A stretch of 64,000 nucleotides of DNA from assembly GCA_008694505.1 (NCBI GenBank), contig VZDJ01000064.1:495281-559280 (forward strand). The letters run 5' to 3'. The stretch is from Cyanoderma ruficeps (Eukaryota; Chordata; Aves; Passeriformes; Timaliidae). Under the pieces are notes generated by a model. That model made no database searches, was not told the origin of the DNA, and saw only the letters and a list, made by a program, of their open reading frames with translations. This document shows positions 1 through 13,600 of this stretch, in pieces. A program made the translations under genes and the position numbers. How positions within the stretch are numbered: position 1 is the stretch's first letter; the number at the start of each line of letters is the position of its first letter.

Positions 1-1494
1 TTGTGAATACCTGAAAGAATGGGACTCTCTTAACCATGACTGGGATTCTAGATCTTCATCTAAGACTTAGATGTAAACATTATTAGGATTGCAGCACTCA
101 CAGAGTAAATAAAAGTGATGAATTGCATTATCAATATACCTTGCCATTACTATTGGATGTAAAGGGGATGCTGCAGTAGACAAAAGAACTAAATAGGTGA
201 ACAATTACTTGACAGTTTAATTCAGGAGGCGCATGGAGGAGTCAGGACGAAGGCAGAGGAACCCCAGTGGATGTCAGAATAAGGATTTTGTATATTCTCC
301 AGATCAGTTAAAGCGCTACATTTTATAACTGGTAGTCTTGATTTCATACATCCTCTAGCTCCAATCCCAGTGTCTTTATTCATAAATCTTAACTCAAAAG
401 GTATTTTAATTATTTTACAAACTAATTGGATCATTTGAAGGAGGAGAATGAAAAAAACAGAGTAAAGGTTAACGCTGGAAAAAATCTGGTAGGCTCTGAT
501 ACCAGTCTCAGCCACCTGAAGCAGAGATTTTTGACAATGAGATCAATTTCTAAATATTTCTTTGTGATAGAGAATCTCCTTTTACATTTAAAATAGCAAT
601 ATTCTGGATATTTTAAAAAATTCAGGGTAAAAAATTTTCAACATTCAGTAAGTAGTCATAAAATCTCCGTGAACACCACCATGCTTTTAACAGAGTATTT
701 TGTTTCCCATCATTGTGAACTCCCATCATTTCCAAAGGCTTCAAATTAAAGTCTCTCAAAACGATCACAACTCTTGATTACAGTCTATGTATCTTTAATG
801 CCCTTTATGTAGAGTTTTCTGCTACACTGTTCATAAAGGTACTGTTGTTATAGCTATGTGGGTAGAAACAGTCAAGGATTCTCTGCACATCAAATTAATT
901 TCTTAGATAACATGTTTTACAACAGCAGCAGGTCAGCACAATATCTTTTCTAGTTACAACAGAGGTAAAAACCAAACCAAACCAACCAACCAAGCAAAAA
1001 AACCACAAAAAATCCCCACTAAAACCAAACCAACTGAGTCTAGATAAAAGCTTACCATTTATTAGGCAGGCAATCCTCGCATTCTCTACAGCAAAAATTG
1101 GAAGATTACATAACAAAGGATTTACTAAGTGATTATGGCCACTGAACAGATGTCCTTCCTAATGCTGAAGCTAATTATATTGATACATGACTGAGTACAG
1201 AAATGAAAACAATTTATTGTAACCCTATTTGTACTCTTTGTACAATCATTTGCCTTTTTAGCCTTGTCACAGCATTAACCAAAGAACAGGTCATCAGTTC
1301 AGCAATAGTTATTGAAGTCAATATGACCACATGGAAAACAGAATTTACGAATAAACACTTAAAACATAATGGGGCAACGTCACCATTTTAAAACATCAGT
1401 AATCTCTGTTGGTCAGATAAGGACACGAACATTTGAGAAGAAATAACATCAGATTTGAAAACAGTAACAAAAATGTTACTGAAATAAAATTTAC
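1..1494 (-). other. HOMER1: HOMER1 intron 2 (partial)
   Basis: Downstream of HOMER1 exon 2 in the gene's direction. No further HOMER1 exon or recognisable repeat family is seen in this stretch, apart from the A/C-rich tract near 967-1035. Short open frames present (for example minus 222-515 and 895-1116) have no recognisable protein features. Confidence 0.8.
967..1035. repeat. A/C-rich simple sequence
   Basis: Repeated AACC/AAACC units run through 967-998 and continue as A-rich, C-interrupted sequence to about 1035. Low-complexity DNA with no coding meaning. Confidence 0.6.
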
Positions 1495-1651
1495 CTTTGA
1501 GCCATCCAAACTGATTATCCTGTAGACATTTCTTGTGCTGTCATAGAAGTAGGACACAGTAACAGCATGCTTGCTGGTGGGAACCCAGTTCTTCTTAGTG
1601 TTTGGGTCAATCTGGAAGACATGAGCTCGGGTGCTGAAGATGGGTTGCTCC
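1495..1651 (-). CDS. HOMER1: HOMER1 coding exon 2 (EVH1, residues 3-54)
   Basis: 157 bases: one base completing Gly2, then 52 codons from Glu3 to Lys54 with no stop. Landmarks on the minus strand are [13 protein letters not shown] at the start, [17 protein letters not shown] in the middle and [10 protein letters not shown] at the end. The acceptor is CCTTCAG/GGAGCAA (AG at 1653-1652) and the donor AAG/GTAAAT (GT at 1494-1493). The exon ends on a complete codon (phase 0). It encodes the first beta strands of the EVH1 fold, including W24. A plus-strand open frame over 1567-1800 is only its antisense shadow. Confidence 0.97.
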
Positions 1652-4600
1652 CTGAAGGACAGAGGGAAGAAGACATGAATCTAATCTGTACATACTATCA
1701 TTGCACACAAGCTATCTGCCAGTTATGCCCATTTGGATGTACACGAGTTACTCTGCACAATAAACCTTGCCTGACGACTTCTGTATGTGTTGCTGTGTAG
1801 CGCAGCTAGGCTTCTAAATACATATCTGCAAAAAAATGCAAGTGTTCTAAGGCAAAAATCAGCACCCAGTTGTGGTGTCAGATAAACACAGACGCCTCTA
1901 AGACAGATTCAGCACCATCCCATCATCTCCCCAGCTCTTCACTGCCCATCTATACCTTTAAACTAGATGTCATTAATGCATGTGTAACTTCTCTCATTAC
2001 ACTGCACACTGCAGAATGCGCATAACTTCAAGTCCACTTCTTCTCCAAAATCATCTAATACTCTGATTATTCTCATCAACCTTAGGGCACAATCTGGATC
2101 TGAACTGGCTGATTCAGTGCAATTACTTTAAAACTAACATTAACTAAGGCTGGGAACATGTGTTGTGAATCCCTCATTTATTGTAGCTTTACACCTGAAG
2201 GTATTTATACCAACATTAAATAATCTATAAAATACATTTTAAATTGTAAATTGCTTAGGAAATAAAGTTATATGAGGCAAAAAACCCTCTTATTATAATT
2301 TAGAATTTACAACTTTTTTTTTCCCCATGACCACTACCAGGACATACAGCGTTGCACAGAAATCTAAAAACATTTGAATATTACTAAGATGACTACAAGA
2401 TGGCCTTCTACAATAGAGTGGGTATATCAGTGGACAGGGGCAGGGCTGTGGATGTCAGTTATCTGCAGTTTTTTAAAGCCTTTGATTTTACAGTCACGTA
2501 TAACATCTCTCTAGATTGAAAGTGATGGATTCAATGGAAGGACAGTTGGGTGGGTAAGGGACTGGTTGGACTGTCGCATCTGGAGGGCAGTGATTGATGG
2601 CTCAGTGCCCCAGTGGACATCAGTTTTGGTATGGTCATCAAATGACATAGAGAATGGGACCAACTGCACTCTTGGCAAGTTTGCACCTGACCCCAAGCTG
2701 AGTGGCATCACTGACACACCTGAGGGATGGGATGCCATCCAGAGGGACCTGGACAGGCACTAGGAGAGGGCCCATGGGAATCCCATGATGTTTAACAAGA
2801 CCAAGTGCTGGTGCTGCACCTGGGCCAGAGCAGCCCTGGTACCAGCACAGGCTGGGGATGGACAGATCACAGCAGCCCTGTCCAGAAGGACCTGGGGGTG
2901 CTGGAGGGTGAGAGGCTGGACATGACCCAGCCATGGACACTGACAGCCCAGAGAGCCAAACGTGTCCTGGGCTGCATCCAGAGCAGTGTGGGCAGCAGGG
3001 CCAGGGAGGGGATTCTGCCCCTCTGCTCTGCTCTGCTGAGACCCCACCTGCAGGGCTGCATCAGCCCTGGGCTCCCAGCACAGGAGGGACATGGAATTGT
3101 TGGAGTGAGTCCAGAAGAAGCTACAAAGATGGTCAGAGGGATAGAGCACCTCTCCTATCAGGAAAGGTGTAGAAAGTTGGAATTGTTCAGCCTGGAGAAG
3201 AGAAGCCTCTGGGGAGACCTTAGAGCAGCTCTTAGTACCTAACGGGGGGCTACAAGAGAGGTGGTGGGGGACCTTTTTAGCAGGGCATGCAGTGATAGCA
3301 CAAGGCATGATATCCTCAGACTGAAAGAGGACAGGTTTAGATAAGACATTAAGAGGAAATTCTTTATCATGATGATGGTGAGACACTGGAACAGGTTGCC
3401 CAGAAGAGATGTGGGTGTTCAATCCCTGCAATTGTTCAGAGTCAGGCTGGATTGGGCATTGAGCAAAACCTGGTCTAGTGAAAGGTGTCCCTGCCTATGT
3501 AGGCAGGTTAGAATTAGATTATCTTTAATGTCCCTTCGAATTCAAACTATTCTATGATACCCTAGCTGTCAGTTTAAATTTAGCTACATTTTAATGACAT
3601 CTTGATTGCTGTCTTCTTTAAGGAATGCTGCCATCAAATTCCAAAGCTATTAAGTATCAGGACTTCAGGTTGAATTTAACTATTTAGGTATTCTGACCCT
3701 CATTTTCAGGGTGTGAAAAAACATACCCTTTGACCTGCCCTTATTTTCTTATGTTCTTAATTTTTTTTTTCCCTCAAAATAACAGAAAGTGAAAAAAACC
3801 CTACAAATTTGTGGGCTACCAAAGGGGTTTAATTTGGCCTCTCTCTCAGAGAGGTACATGTGAACTCTCTGAAATATCTCTATTGCTTGACAGAGAGCAG
3901 CTTCCAGTAGTAGAATTGTATGTCTCATCTTGGAGTCAAGATTCCTTCAAGTTCACCAGATGAAAGACGTGGCGTTCTCCTGTGTTGGGTGTTGGATGAA
4001 ATGACAGAAGTATGTAGAACAGATCAGAGACAGCAAAAGAGAGTTTCAGCAAAAGATAATGAAGACAAAGAGAGGCTAAGGGGATCAATCCACATATTAG
4101 TTCTCCACAGACATGCACCCTCAGCACCAATTCATCACTTCCTTGTAAATCATCAAGCTATAGGAGGTTGCATAGCTGTTTTCCTGATCCAAATCTCTTC
4201 CACAGAAATGTTATGCAAAGGTGACTGGTTTTTATAGACCTTTTGTTTAACAGAACAAATTAATTCTTTTTGCTCTTTTGAATATCTACAATTGCTTCTT
4301 CAATCATACTTAAACTTTAGTTGTCTTCAATATTAGATCTATTTTATAATTTACCTCCGAGTTAAGCATATATCAATATCAAGGGATGCATATTAACATA
4401 ATGCACCAGCTCTTTAACTCTGAAAAATTAAAGAGCCCATCAAAAAATACGGAAACAATCTTAGAAGCCTGGGAACTGTTTTGATGAATATTGACATTGA
4501 AAGGAAATTATAAAGGCTCTGACCATTTTAATTAAAGACCAAAGAAGAACTGAATCCAAGATGTAGATGCATGATTAATGAATATACATTTGCCCAGCAC

Positions 4601-7600
4601 TGATGCTCAGTCACACTCCCAGTACAGTAATATCACATAACTGGGACTTCAACACACCACAGGTTAGGATTTTAATATGTAAAAGTATTTATATGGCTAA
4701 AGTGAGTGTCAGTGAAAATCAACTGTTCAGCCCTGAGATACTGCTTTGCAGCACTGTCATCACAAAAATCTTCCACAGCCTAAATATACTTAATTTGTTT
4801 GATGAGGTGGCCTGCATGTTCCTGGTAATTGCTTAGCAGTGCTGCTCAAGACAAACCAGAGCACTTTGCAGGGCAGAGTGTGGGTCTGGCATAGACAGTA
4901 CAGTTAGGTGTGGAACAGTATAAATGAAGATTACTTCCATTTCTTTAATCACTTCTGATAAAACTAGAGTTACAGTCTTGTCTTTCCATGTTTTAAGTAC
5001 AGCTTTACTGAATGACAAGCTGTCTTCACGCTGTGGAAAAAGCATAGCTCCCTTTGTTAAATGAGTTGGATAAATCATGATTTTGCCAGATTACTGGGGT
5101 AATTAGGATTTTTTTTCTGACAAAGACACTAAACTTCAGATGACTCTAGAATTAGACCACTGTTTTGACACTTGATGATGAACATTTATAAAGATTATTT
5201 CTGCAAGCTAATGGAAGCTATGCATTATATATCTACAGGATTGAATGTGTTACAGAACCAGTGACTGATGCACCACTGAAGTCCTTCAAAGCTGGTGTGC
5301 AATTACATCATCTGTTCTTTTCTGTGGTGAGATAGTATATAGAGCTACTTAAATTTTAGATTTCCTAAAACATCTGTGAACAAGTAACAGGTAATGTATA
5401 AAGCACATAAAAATATTTGTAGCTTCAGCCAATATATCTTTACATAAAAGTTTTGCTCTTCTATTATCCATATAAGGACACGACACCCTCCCAGTATGGA
5501 AGTTTCAACCAATTCAGCTGAAATAATATTACTTATAGGAATATTATTTAAACAGGAAGATAGGTGGTCAAACAATATATTTTTTAAAGATTATAATATG
5601 TATTTCTATATATAAAAATAAGTTTGTTATTTTTCACAGGATCACAGAATAAACTGAGTTGGAAGGGATCCTCAAGGACCATTAAGTCCAACTGTTGGCC
5701 CTGTATAGCACCTTATTTTTGTCCATACGGAGTTGAGAAAGGAAGAACAACTTTAAAGAAAAATCAATCCTGTAAAAAAACCAAACCACTCTACCAGTTT
5801 CTTATTCTTCCCTCTCTTTTCTTCCCCTTTCAGCTTTCTCTTCTTCATCTTTCATTATCACAAGGTATTCAGTACTCATTAAAGACATTAATAGGAACTA
5901 AGACAAGAACTCTTCACTAATTACATAGCAAAGTAATTCATTTTTCCAGAAATATACTGATGCCAAACAAAAAGAAAACAAACTAATAAAAATGCCATGG
6001 TAACACAGTTTGACTATTAGAAATGTCTGCTCAGGCATGGCAAAAACATTAAGGCTCATATCCTGCTGTTCTTAATTGCCTTAGGCTGCAACATTACGGT
6101 GGTCAAACAAAAACTAACAAGAACTAAGTGCCAAGTCCTCCTGGAAATGAGAAGCAAAGTGATGAGTGAAGAAGCTTAAAAAGTATCACCTTAGCAGGCA
6201 GAGTCACAACAGGCTTTTCCATAATCAATATACAAATTCATTCATTGATACGTGATCAGTCCTAAGCTGAAGTAAGGAGATAAACCTGTTTATTAATAGT
6301 TGAATGAATAGTTTCCAACCACTATTTCCATTTTGACATCTTTGACATTTTGACACCACAGCCTTCACAGAAAAAAAAGCAGACTGCTCAATATACATGT
6401 TACACTAATCAAAGATTGCATGAAAGCAGATTAAGTTAGTATAAAAGGTTAGAAAATACTTTCCTTGCTAATCCATAATTAATATATGCTTCTTTCTTAA
6501 AAAAAGGTATCTATTCTTTAATGTCTAGTACTTCTACAGCAGTAGTGGGGAAGACCTCTTTTTGCTTATTTCTTCCTCACACTGTTGTTTATTATGACTC
6601 CAAAATTATCTTGAATGCCATAAACCCTATTATTTCTCAAGGCTGGGATTCCATTTTCTTAGTTACTCTGAAAGCAACAAGACCACTGAAAAAAAAAGAA
6701 TGTTCCTTTATAACATTATTTGATATCCTACTTGCCTCCCCTTAGGGAGTGTTAATGATGCTAAAAAATATATATATTAAAAATTAGATACAACCCTCCC
6801 TTTACTCCTCCATACTGGGCCAAATTGACAGTGTTTTGGCAGAGAAGTTGCTGCACTATGTAGGATGAGGTAATGAACTTCCCTGTGTGGACACAAGACC
6901 AAGCCAGGATTGCAGATGAAGACAAAAGAGACATGGGCAATGAGTCCTAAGCAAGAGCTACAGCAAAGAGCTACCCAGGCAGAAGCAGATAGCAGACACA
7001 GAAACAGGCTAACACTGAGTGAAGCAACCCACAGAGGAACTGAGTTTTTTTAAAAAAAGGAAGGACCACAGGCACTGCCTGCCACCTGGAAGTTATAAAT
7101 TCCTCAGCAGAGGTATTTTCCCCAACCAGTAAGACAAAAAGGGAATGAACAAGCATGTGTGATGGGGTGTTTCTTACTCAGCTTAGTTTTGATAGTGAAA
7201 ATTCTGTAAGATTCATGTCAATGTCTATTTCTCCAACACAGACCTCACAGACTCCATTGCATTATCCAGATTTCCTGGCTTTGATGCACATGGAGTCCAC
7301 ATACAAGACTGTTTTCAAAACAAGTCCAACAAAATGTGCCTTGGAGATTTTTTCTTGTTGCAAACAGAGCAAGATTTCACCCATGAGCTTTCATATGAAG
7401 AGTTTCAGAGGAAGATGATGTCACAGGCAGAGAAAGACAGGACAATATCCCTGAGCTCAAAATGGGAGTGCAGCCACACTGCAAGCTGGTTGGAGCGGTG
7501 GAGACTGGACAAAAAGTGAGCTGTCCTCACACCATTACAGCCCTGGGCACAGCACACCCTGCCACATGACAGACAGCATGCTCAGCACACAGTCTCTGGT

Positions 7601-10600
7601 AGTCCTGAGGACTGCAAACCCCCACAGTAGGCATCACACATATTTTGCAGGTGGTCATTTTGCATACACTGAATCCTCAGCCTCTATAATAGCTGTCATC
7701 CAAGGAAATTTCTCCTCAGGTCAGACAACATGAACATTGCACATGGAATTTCAGGCATTTGCTGATTATCCTCAGATTTAGGATCGGACAAAGACCTTTT
7801 TGCTTGTTCCAAATGTCAGCATACTAATCCCACAGCTTTTTCCCGGTGTCCTGCTAGTCTTGAAAATATTCTCCCCTAGTTTGTTTCTGAAGCTGTAGCA
7901 AGCTTTTGTTATTCTAAGCAGTTTGAGAAGAGATTCCTAAAAAGAAGTGAAGAGAGTGATTAAAAGTGCAGGTCTAGTCAAAACTAAATCATGAACTACA
8001 GTGTCCAAGCACAGTTAGTGTTGTTTACGGAGTCTGAGTCAACAAACTCTGCAAACAGTTCAGAGTAACAGGAAACCACAGAATTTTCCATGTTCTTAAA
8101 AGTGCTCTGAGGTCTGATAAAAACTGTATACATTTGGGGGAAAGTAATGCATACCACTGGCTTCCATTGCATGGAAACTGTTCTGAAATGTAATCTTTTT
8201 CAGGACAGGAAGTAACTGACAATACCATTCTTGAAGTCAAAATTATAAAGTCAGAGAAACACATGGAGTGGACTTGTGTAATGACTATGACTTCAGATTT
8301 TGCTTTTTGTCCTTTGACTATTACTTCAGATTTTGCTTTTTGTCTTATACACAACTTTCATGTACAATGTACCTATACAGTAACAACCTTCATATCTCAA
8401 AACAAGCTTTGAGATGGTAAAAAATTGGAAGTTACAATCAAGTAACCAAATCAAAATCTCTCCCATACCACCAATGGTTTATCTAGTTCTACACCTACAT
8501 TAGACGTGTTTTTGCTGTTATGTTTTGGTCTTGAATCAGGTTTATTTGAAGTCATCAAATGTTTAGACAGTTGCTACAAAAAAGCTCATTTTCTGTGTAC
8601 AGTTATCAGTTAATACACAAACCTGCCTATTTACCTATAAAGTTGAAAATATAAGCTTTACAGACTGTGCCCTGTAGCTATGTAACACTGCACAGGCAGT
8701 GTCTTCAAGCTTTTTTCTAAGCTGTTTAGTTTCCATTTAAGAATCAGCTTTTAATCTTAGATTTTGAAGCACTTAGGAGTTAGCATAACATCACAAGTAA
8801 TACCTGCCATTTTTTCAGGATTCGAGGGGAGAAAAATTATCTAGAGACTTTCACTGAACTGTTAGGTTAAGTAAAATATAAATTTACCTTAGCCAAAAAC
8901 ATAATTATATACCGTCCATTACATTCTCAAGGACCTGCAGTTTTAACCAATTTGTTTCAGCTTGAAGTAGGATACTGCACAGTACTTAGAGACATAAGGT
9001 ACAGGAAGTCAGTAGAAAATAATTTAGTGATTACCAAAAATCTATTATCTTTGAAATGTTAGTATCTCTATAAAGACTAGTGAAAATCTGCGAGCTATTT
9101 GGACCACAGAGGGCAAAGTTGCACTCTAGTTGCATACCTTAACACCCCACACTTTCTTTTAAAAAGAAAAAAATACCTAATAAAAACCCAAACTACAACC
9201 TTGCAACATTTTACTGCGGGCTAAGAAGTATATATACAAAACATCTATGTATATCTACATACCCATATACAGGTAGATGCAAAGAATATTGTTTTATACG
9301 AACGAGGTTAAATTTGATCCCTATGAGCAGACGGAACTCTACTTAAGTCAGCAATCATGGACTTTCATTAGCAGAAAAACTGTTCACTTTAATTATTGCA
9401 TCAATTAATAGAAGTTTTGTATTACATAGCAGACAAGTCAGGAAAGCACATAACTTCAAGTATTTCTGAAATCAATTCATTTTGGTAACATTTTGGTACA
9501 TCTACTAAGGTGGATGGCATCTTCAGAAGGGTAACAGAGCTGGTGAAGGGACTGGAGCATACAAGGAGGACAAGTCATACAAGGAGTGGCTGAGGAAGCT
9601 GGGGGGATATAGCCTGCAGAAAAAAAAAGGCTGAAAGGAGACCTGATCACTGTCTACCATTATCTCAAAGGAGGCTGTAGCCAGATGGGGGGGTCTGTCT
9701 CTTCTCCTAGGCAAAAAGTGATGGGATGAGAGGAAATGGCCCCAATTTGCACCAGGAGAGGTTTAGAGTATGTATTAAGAAAAAAATATTTATGATAAGT
9801 GTTATCAAGCAGGGTGCTGAGGGAAATGGTGGAGTCTTCATTTTTGGATATGGCACTTGAGGACATGTTTTAGTGGTGACCATGGTGCTGGTTCTAGGCT
9901 GATTGTTGGACTCGGTGATCTTACAGGTCTTTTCCAACCTTAACAATACCTTATATAGGTAAGCAATCCTATATATAGTCTGTGTGGGGAACAAATGGAT
10001 GACTCTATATGTGCCAATCTCAACCAAATGCCCAGGAAGCCCATGCATGGTACCTTCCAGAGAAGGAAGGGAAAGAAAAGGGGTAGGGGAGTTTCATACA
10101 AACATACACTGTAAGCCAAGCACTGACAGCACTTAAAAATGCATTTCCACCACATAAAATCCCAAGAGTTAGGATTACCATAGCTTAGGAAACAAAACTC
10201 TTGCTATTGAACAAACATGAAGACAAATGAGAAAGTGTACCTAACCTCATTCCTCTTCCATCTGAGCATCCCATTCATAAGGGACTCATGAAGGATCTTA
10301 GTAAACTTCAGAAGAGTAAAGAGCTTTTTCCACAGCACAGATTTACATTTAGCTGTAGGACAGCACAGACATTGCAGTCTCACAAATCTAATAACATCAA
10401 CAGCATGAAAGGTGGCAGAGTTGCAAAGCTGAGGACAAATCAGTGCCCAGTACTTAAAATTATGGCTTATATAGTCAAGCAATGAAAAATCCCAACAAAA
10501 CTCTAAAATTTTTCATATAATGACAGTGAACATGGAGCTGTTTATACTAAAGATTAATAAAGCTATCTGTAGGTTACGTGTAGGGCAGTGTTAAACGGAT

Positions 10601-13600
10601 TTTTTTTTTTTAAAAAGAAGAAAAATAAACACTGGATTTCCTTTCACTTCTGCAATTCTCTGGGTTTGTTTTAAATGCATGTTCTCCAATGCCCCCATAT
10701 GCTGTTATCATATGCTGCTCAAGCTCAGCAGGTAGGCAACCAGCTGAAGTGTTGCAGGAAAGATTCACAGCAATATTTAACACTGACTGTGAAAGTTACT
10801 CCCATAGCTGAATAATGGTACATCTCTCTAGGGTTTTCCATTTTTGTCCTTCCACACAACCTTGAAAAGCTCATTTTCATAGCAGGAATCAAGTGAGAGT
10901 TCTGGGAATCAAATGAGGTAACAAAAACTGTATTATTAAGTATTCAGCTTTATCTTCATAAAGCTCTCATTTCAATTTAGTAACTTATTCCAGGGATATA
11001 GGTATCTTCAGAATTTTCCTAGGTACCTAAGTGATTATTCCTCTAAATTGTACAGGTAAGTGGACAAAGGTATCTCTGAACAAATGTCTACCTTAAATTT
11101 CTTTTAATTACAAAATTGGATAGAACTAGCCATTAGCTTTCAATGACTTAAGAGAATTAAATGTTCTTTGCCTAAATTATGTTAGGTTAAATTTTAGAAT
11201 AGATATTTATCTGTAGTGAAAATACTAAGAAATCATGATAGTAAAAGATTGTATTTTTTCTTGAATTTTGCTCTCTTTGAAAATTCTTGTCAGGGAGTCA
11301 AGAGAGGAGTTTTCTTTAGAACTAGACAATTAATTTTGAGATGTATAGCTATTTTCCATATCTAGTAACTAAAAGGATTTATCAGAAGTAAACAAAAAAA
11401 AAAAACAAAAAAAACCCCACAAACCCAAAAACAATGTCAGCTTCTGGTCTATGAACAAAGAATCCTGAAACAGTGTAATAAGACATTTCTGAAAGATGTC
11501 TAGATATTAACATTCCTGCAAAAGCCCTTGCATCCAGTAAACTAAGCTATGCTGCATCTGGAATAAGAAATAAGCAGGCAACGAATGGTCTAAAAATATT
11601 TGCTTCTCTCCATTCTACAGCAAGGCAATCCAACTTAGCCACACTTCCAACACAAGCAGAAAAGAGAAGAAAGCAGAAAGGAAGAACTACCATTATTCAT
11701 GCTTGCTAGTAAAATAAGTTTAGATACCCCTGAAAGCAATCCACAACCAGGCTTTCTTGTTAGTTCCCCTAGTTCCTTGATTCTGTTCAGAGACAATTTT
11801 TCCTTTGCAATCTTTACGCAAAATCTGCAGTCACGCAAATATTTAAAGGGAGAACATTAAGTAGTTTAACTGCTTAGCTTGAATTTCAACTGTTACTTCA
11901 CTCAGTATTTTAATACAAAGTCACGCAACAATTAAGTTATAGTTTCTCGTCTTCCTGCACCAGCAGTTTTTCTGGAGTTTAAATGAATAGACATTTTCTA
12001 GACACGGTGCTCAGGAACAATATCTGTAGTCTTCATCTTCAGAACCATTACAAGAGCTACAATTTCAAAGGAAAAAAGAGAAAAAAAAAAACCCTTTACA
12101 CCAGCAGCACAAGCACAGCTCTCCAAATAATAGAGGCAGAGAGTGGAAGAGCATAAAGTTGCTTTGGGATCAGAGATGCTGCTAGTGAGGCAGGAGTTCA
12201 TGTACTGCTTTATAAGCAGGCCCAGCAGCACCTTTCTTTCCAGGGACATGGAGAAGGATGACCAAAATGAGGAGGAAGGCTCCAGATGGGACATAATTTT
12301 CAATATCTGCAGTTTCCAGAATGCAAGCCTATTCGTGACCTGCATATTTTCCTTTTCATATTTCACAAACACCCACAAATTAATTTATGGGTTCTTTAAG
12401 ATCTAAAGTTAAGTAGTTTGCTTTGCAAAACAATTTTCAGCTTGTGATAAGGGCTGTTTATGCCACTCACAAATAATTAGACCAATTGATGCTGACTAAA
12501 TAAGGTGAGAATTAAGCCAAACTGCATGAGGCCACTTAGGCACTCTTGCTAAGGCACACAGATAGATAGAAACAGCACTTTGCAAGGTCTTTGATATTAA
12601 TCATAGTGGTGGGTGGGATTTAAGGATTGTAAGACAGCAGTGGTAGAAATGCCACCCAGAGCAGCTGATTCAGAAAACTGCCAGACTGAAACTCCTCCCT
12701 TTGTCCTGACATGAAAGCACAAGACTGACTGTAGAACAACATCCTCTGTTTTAAAGTTTGGTTAGATCAATTTAGTGCCTGTAATAAAACCCTTCAGCAG
12801 CGAGGACAAGTGTTACCACGCACTGGTACTGCAGTATGAAGAAGTGAGAGTAAAGGGATGGCACTAGGACGTGAAGCTATGTAGATCACTGAAATGATAC
12901 CAGTGGCAATCCCACATCATCTTAGATTCCAAAAAATACAGCAGAGTTCAGTAAACAATGTAAACACAGTATTTTCTGATTTGACATTCAGTGTGATTTT
13001 GCATGCTCCATCAAGTCTCATCATTGCCTATGACAAGTTTCTGTTCTGATGGCTGCATTTCACAGCTAAGGAGCAAAGCAGCAAAGCTGGGGCTTTTGAC
13101 AATAGACTGATGAGAATTCTGGAATCTTGAAAATAATAGAAGAAATACAAAATCACAGAATCAAGTCATCAAGCATTTCCATTGAGATAAACGGCAATTA
13201 TATGGTAAACAGTGATACTATTGAAAAATTAGTCTAACTGCTGTTTTTCCAATCATCTTTGACTTTGAGAGATAATGCTAATGTAATACTAGTCATAATT
13301 TTGTTATTATTAATACTAGGTGTCTAGACAATTTGTTAACAGCAGAAAAAACAAGGAATACATATCTTCCTTATCTATTACTCCACATTTGGAATTTGTC
13401 TCAAAGATATGTCTGTACTAAAATGAGGTTTCCTCATACAGTACCACAGTCTTTAGCAACTTCTCTTTGCTTCTTAATAGCTTTAATTCACCTCCTTATT
13501 GGTTTTAAACTTCCATTTTGCTTCCCTGTAGAGCTTCATACAGAAACAGTCACACTTCCTTACCACTTCTTAATCCCAACCAACTACTTCCACTCCATCT

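Noticed and set aside
2760..3431. 223-codon minus-strand open frame
   Set aside because: Antisense to the CR1 element at 2398-3558; no coding features of its own.
13149..13166. ATCACAGAATC-like string resembling a CR1 3' end
   Set aside because: Too short, and the neighbouring sequence does not continue as CR1.
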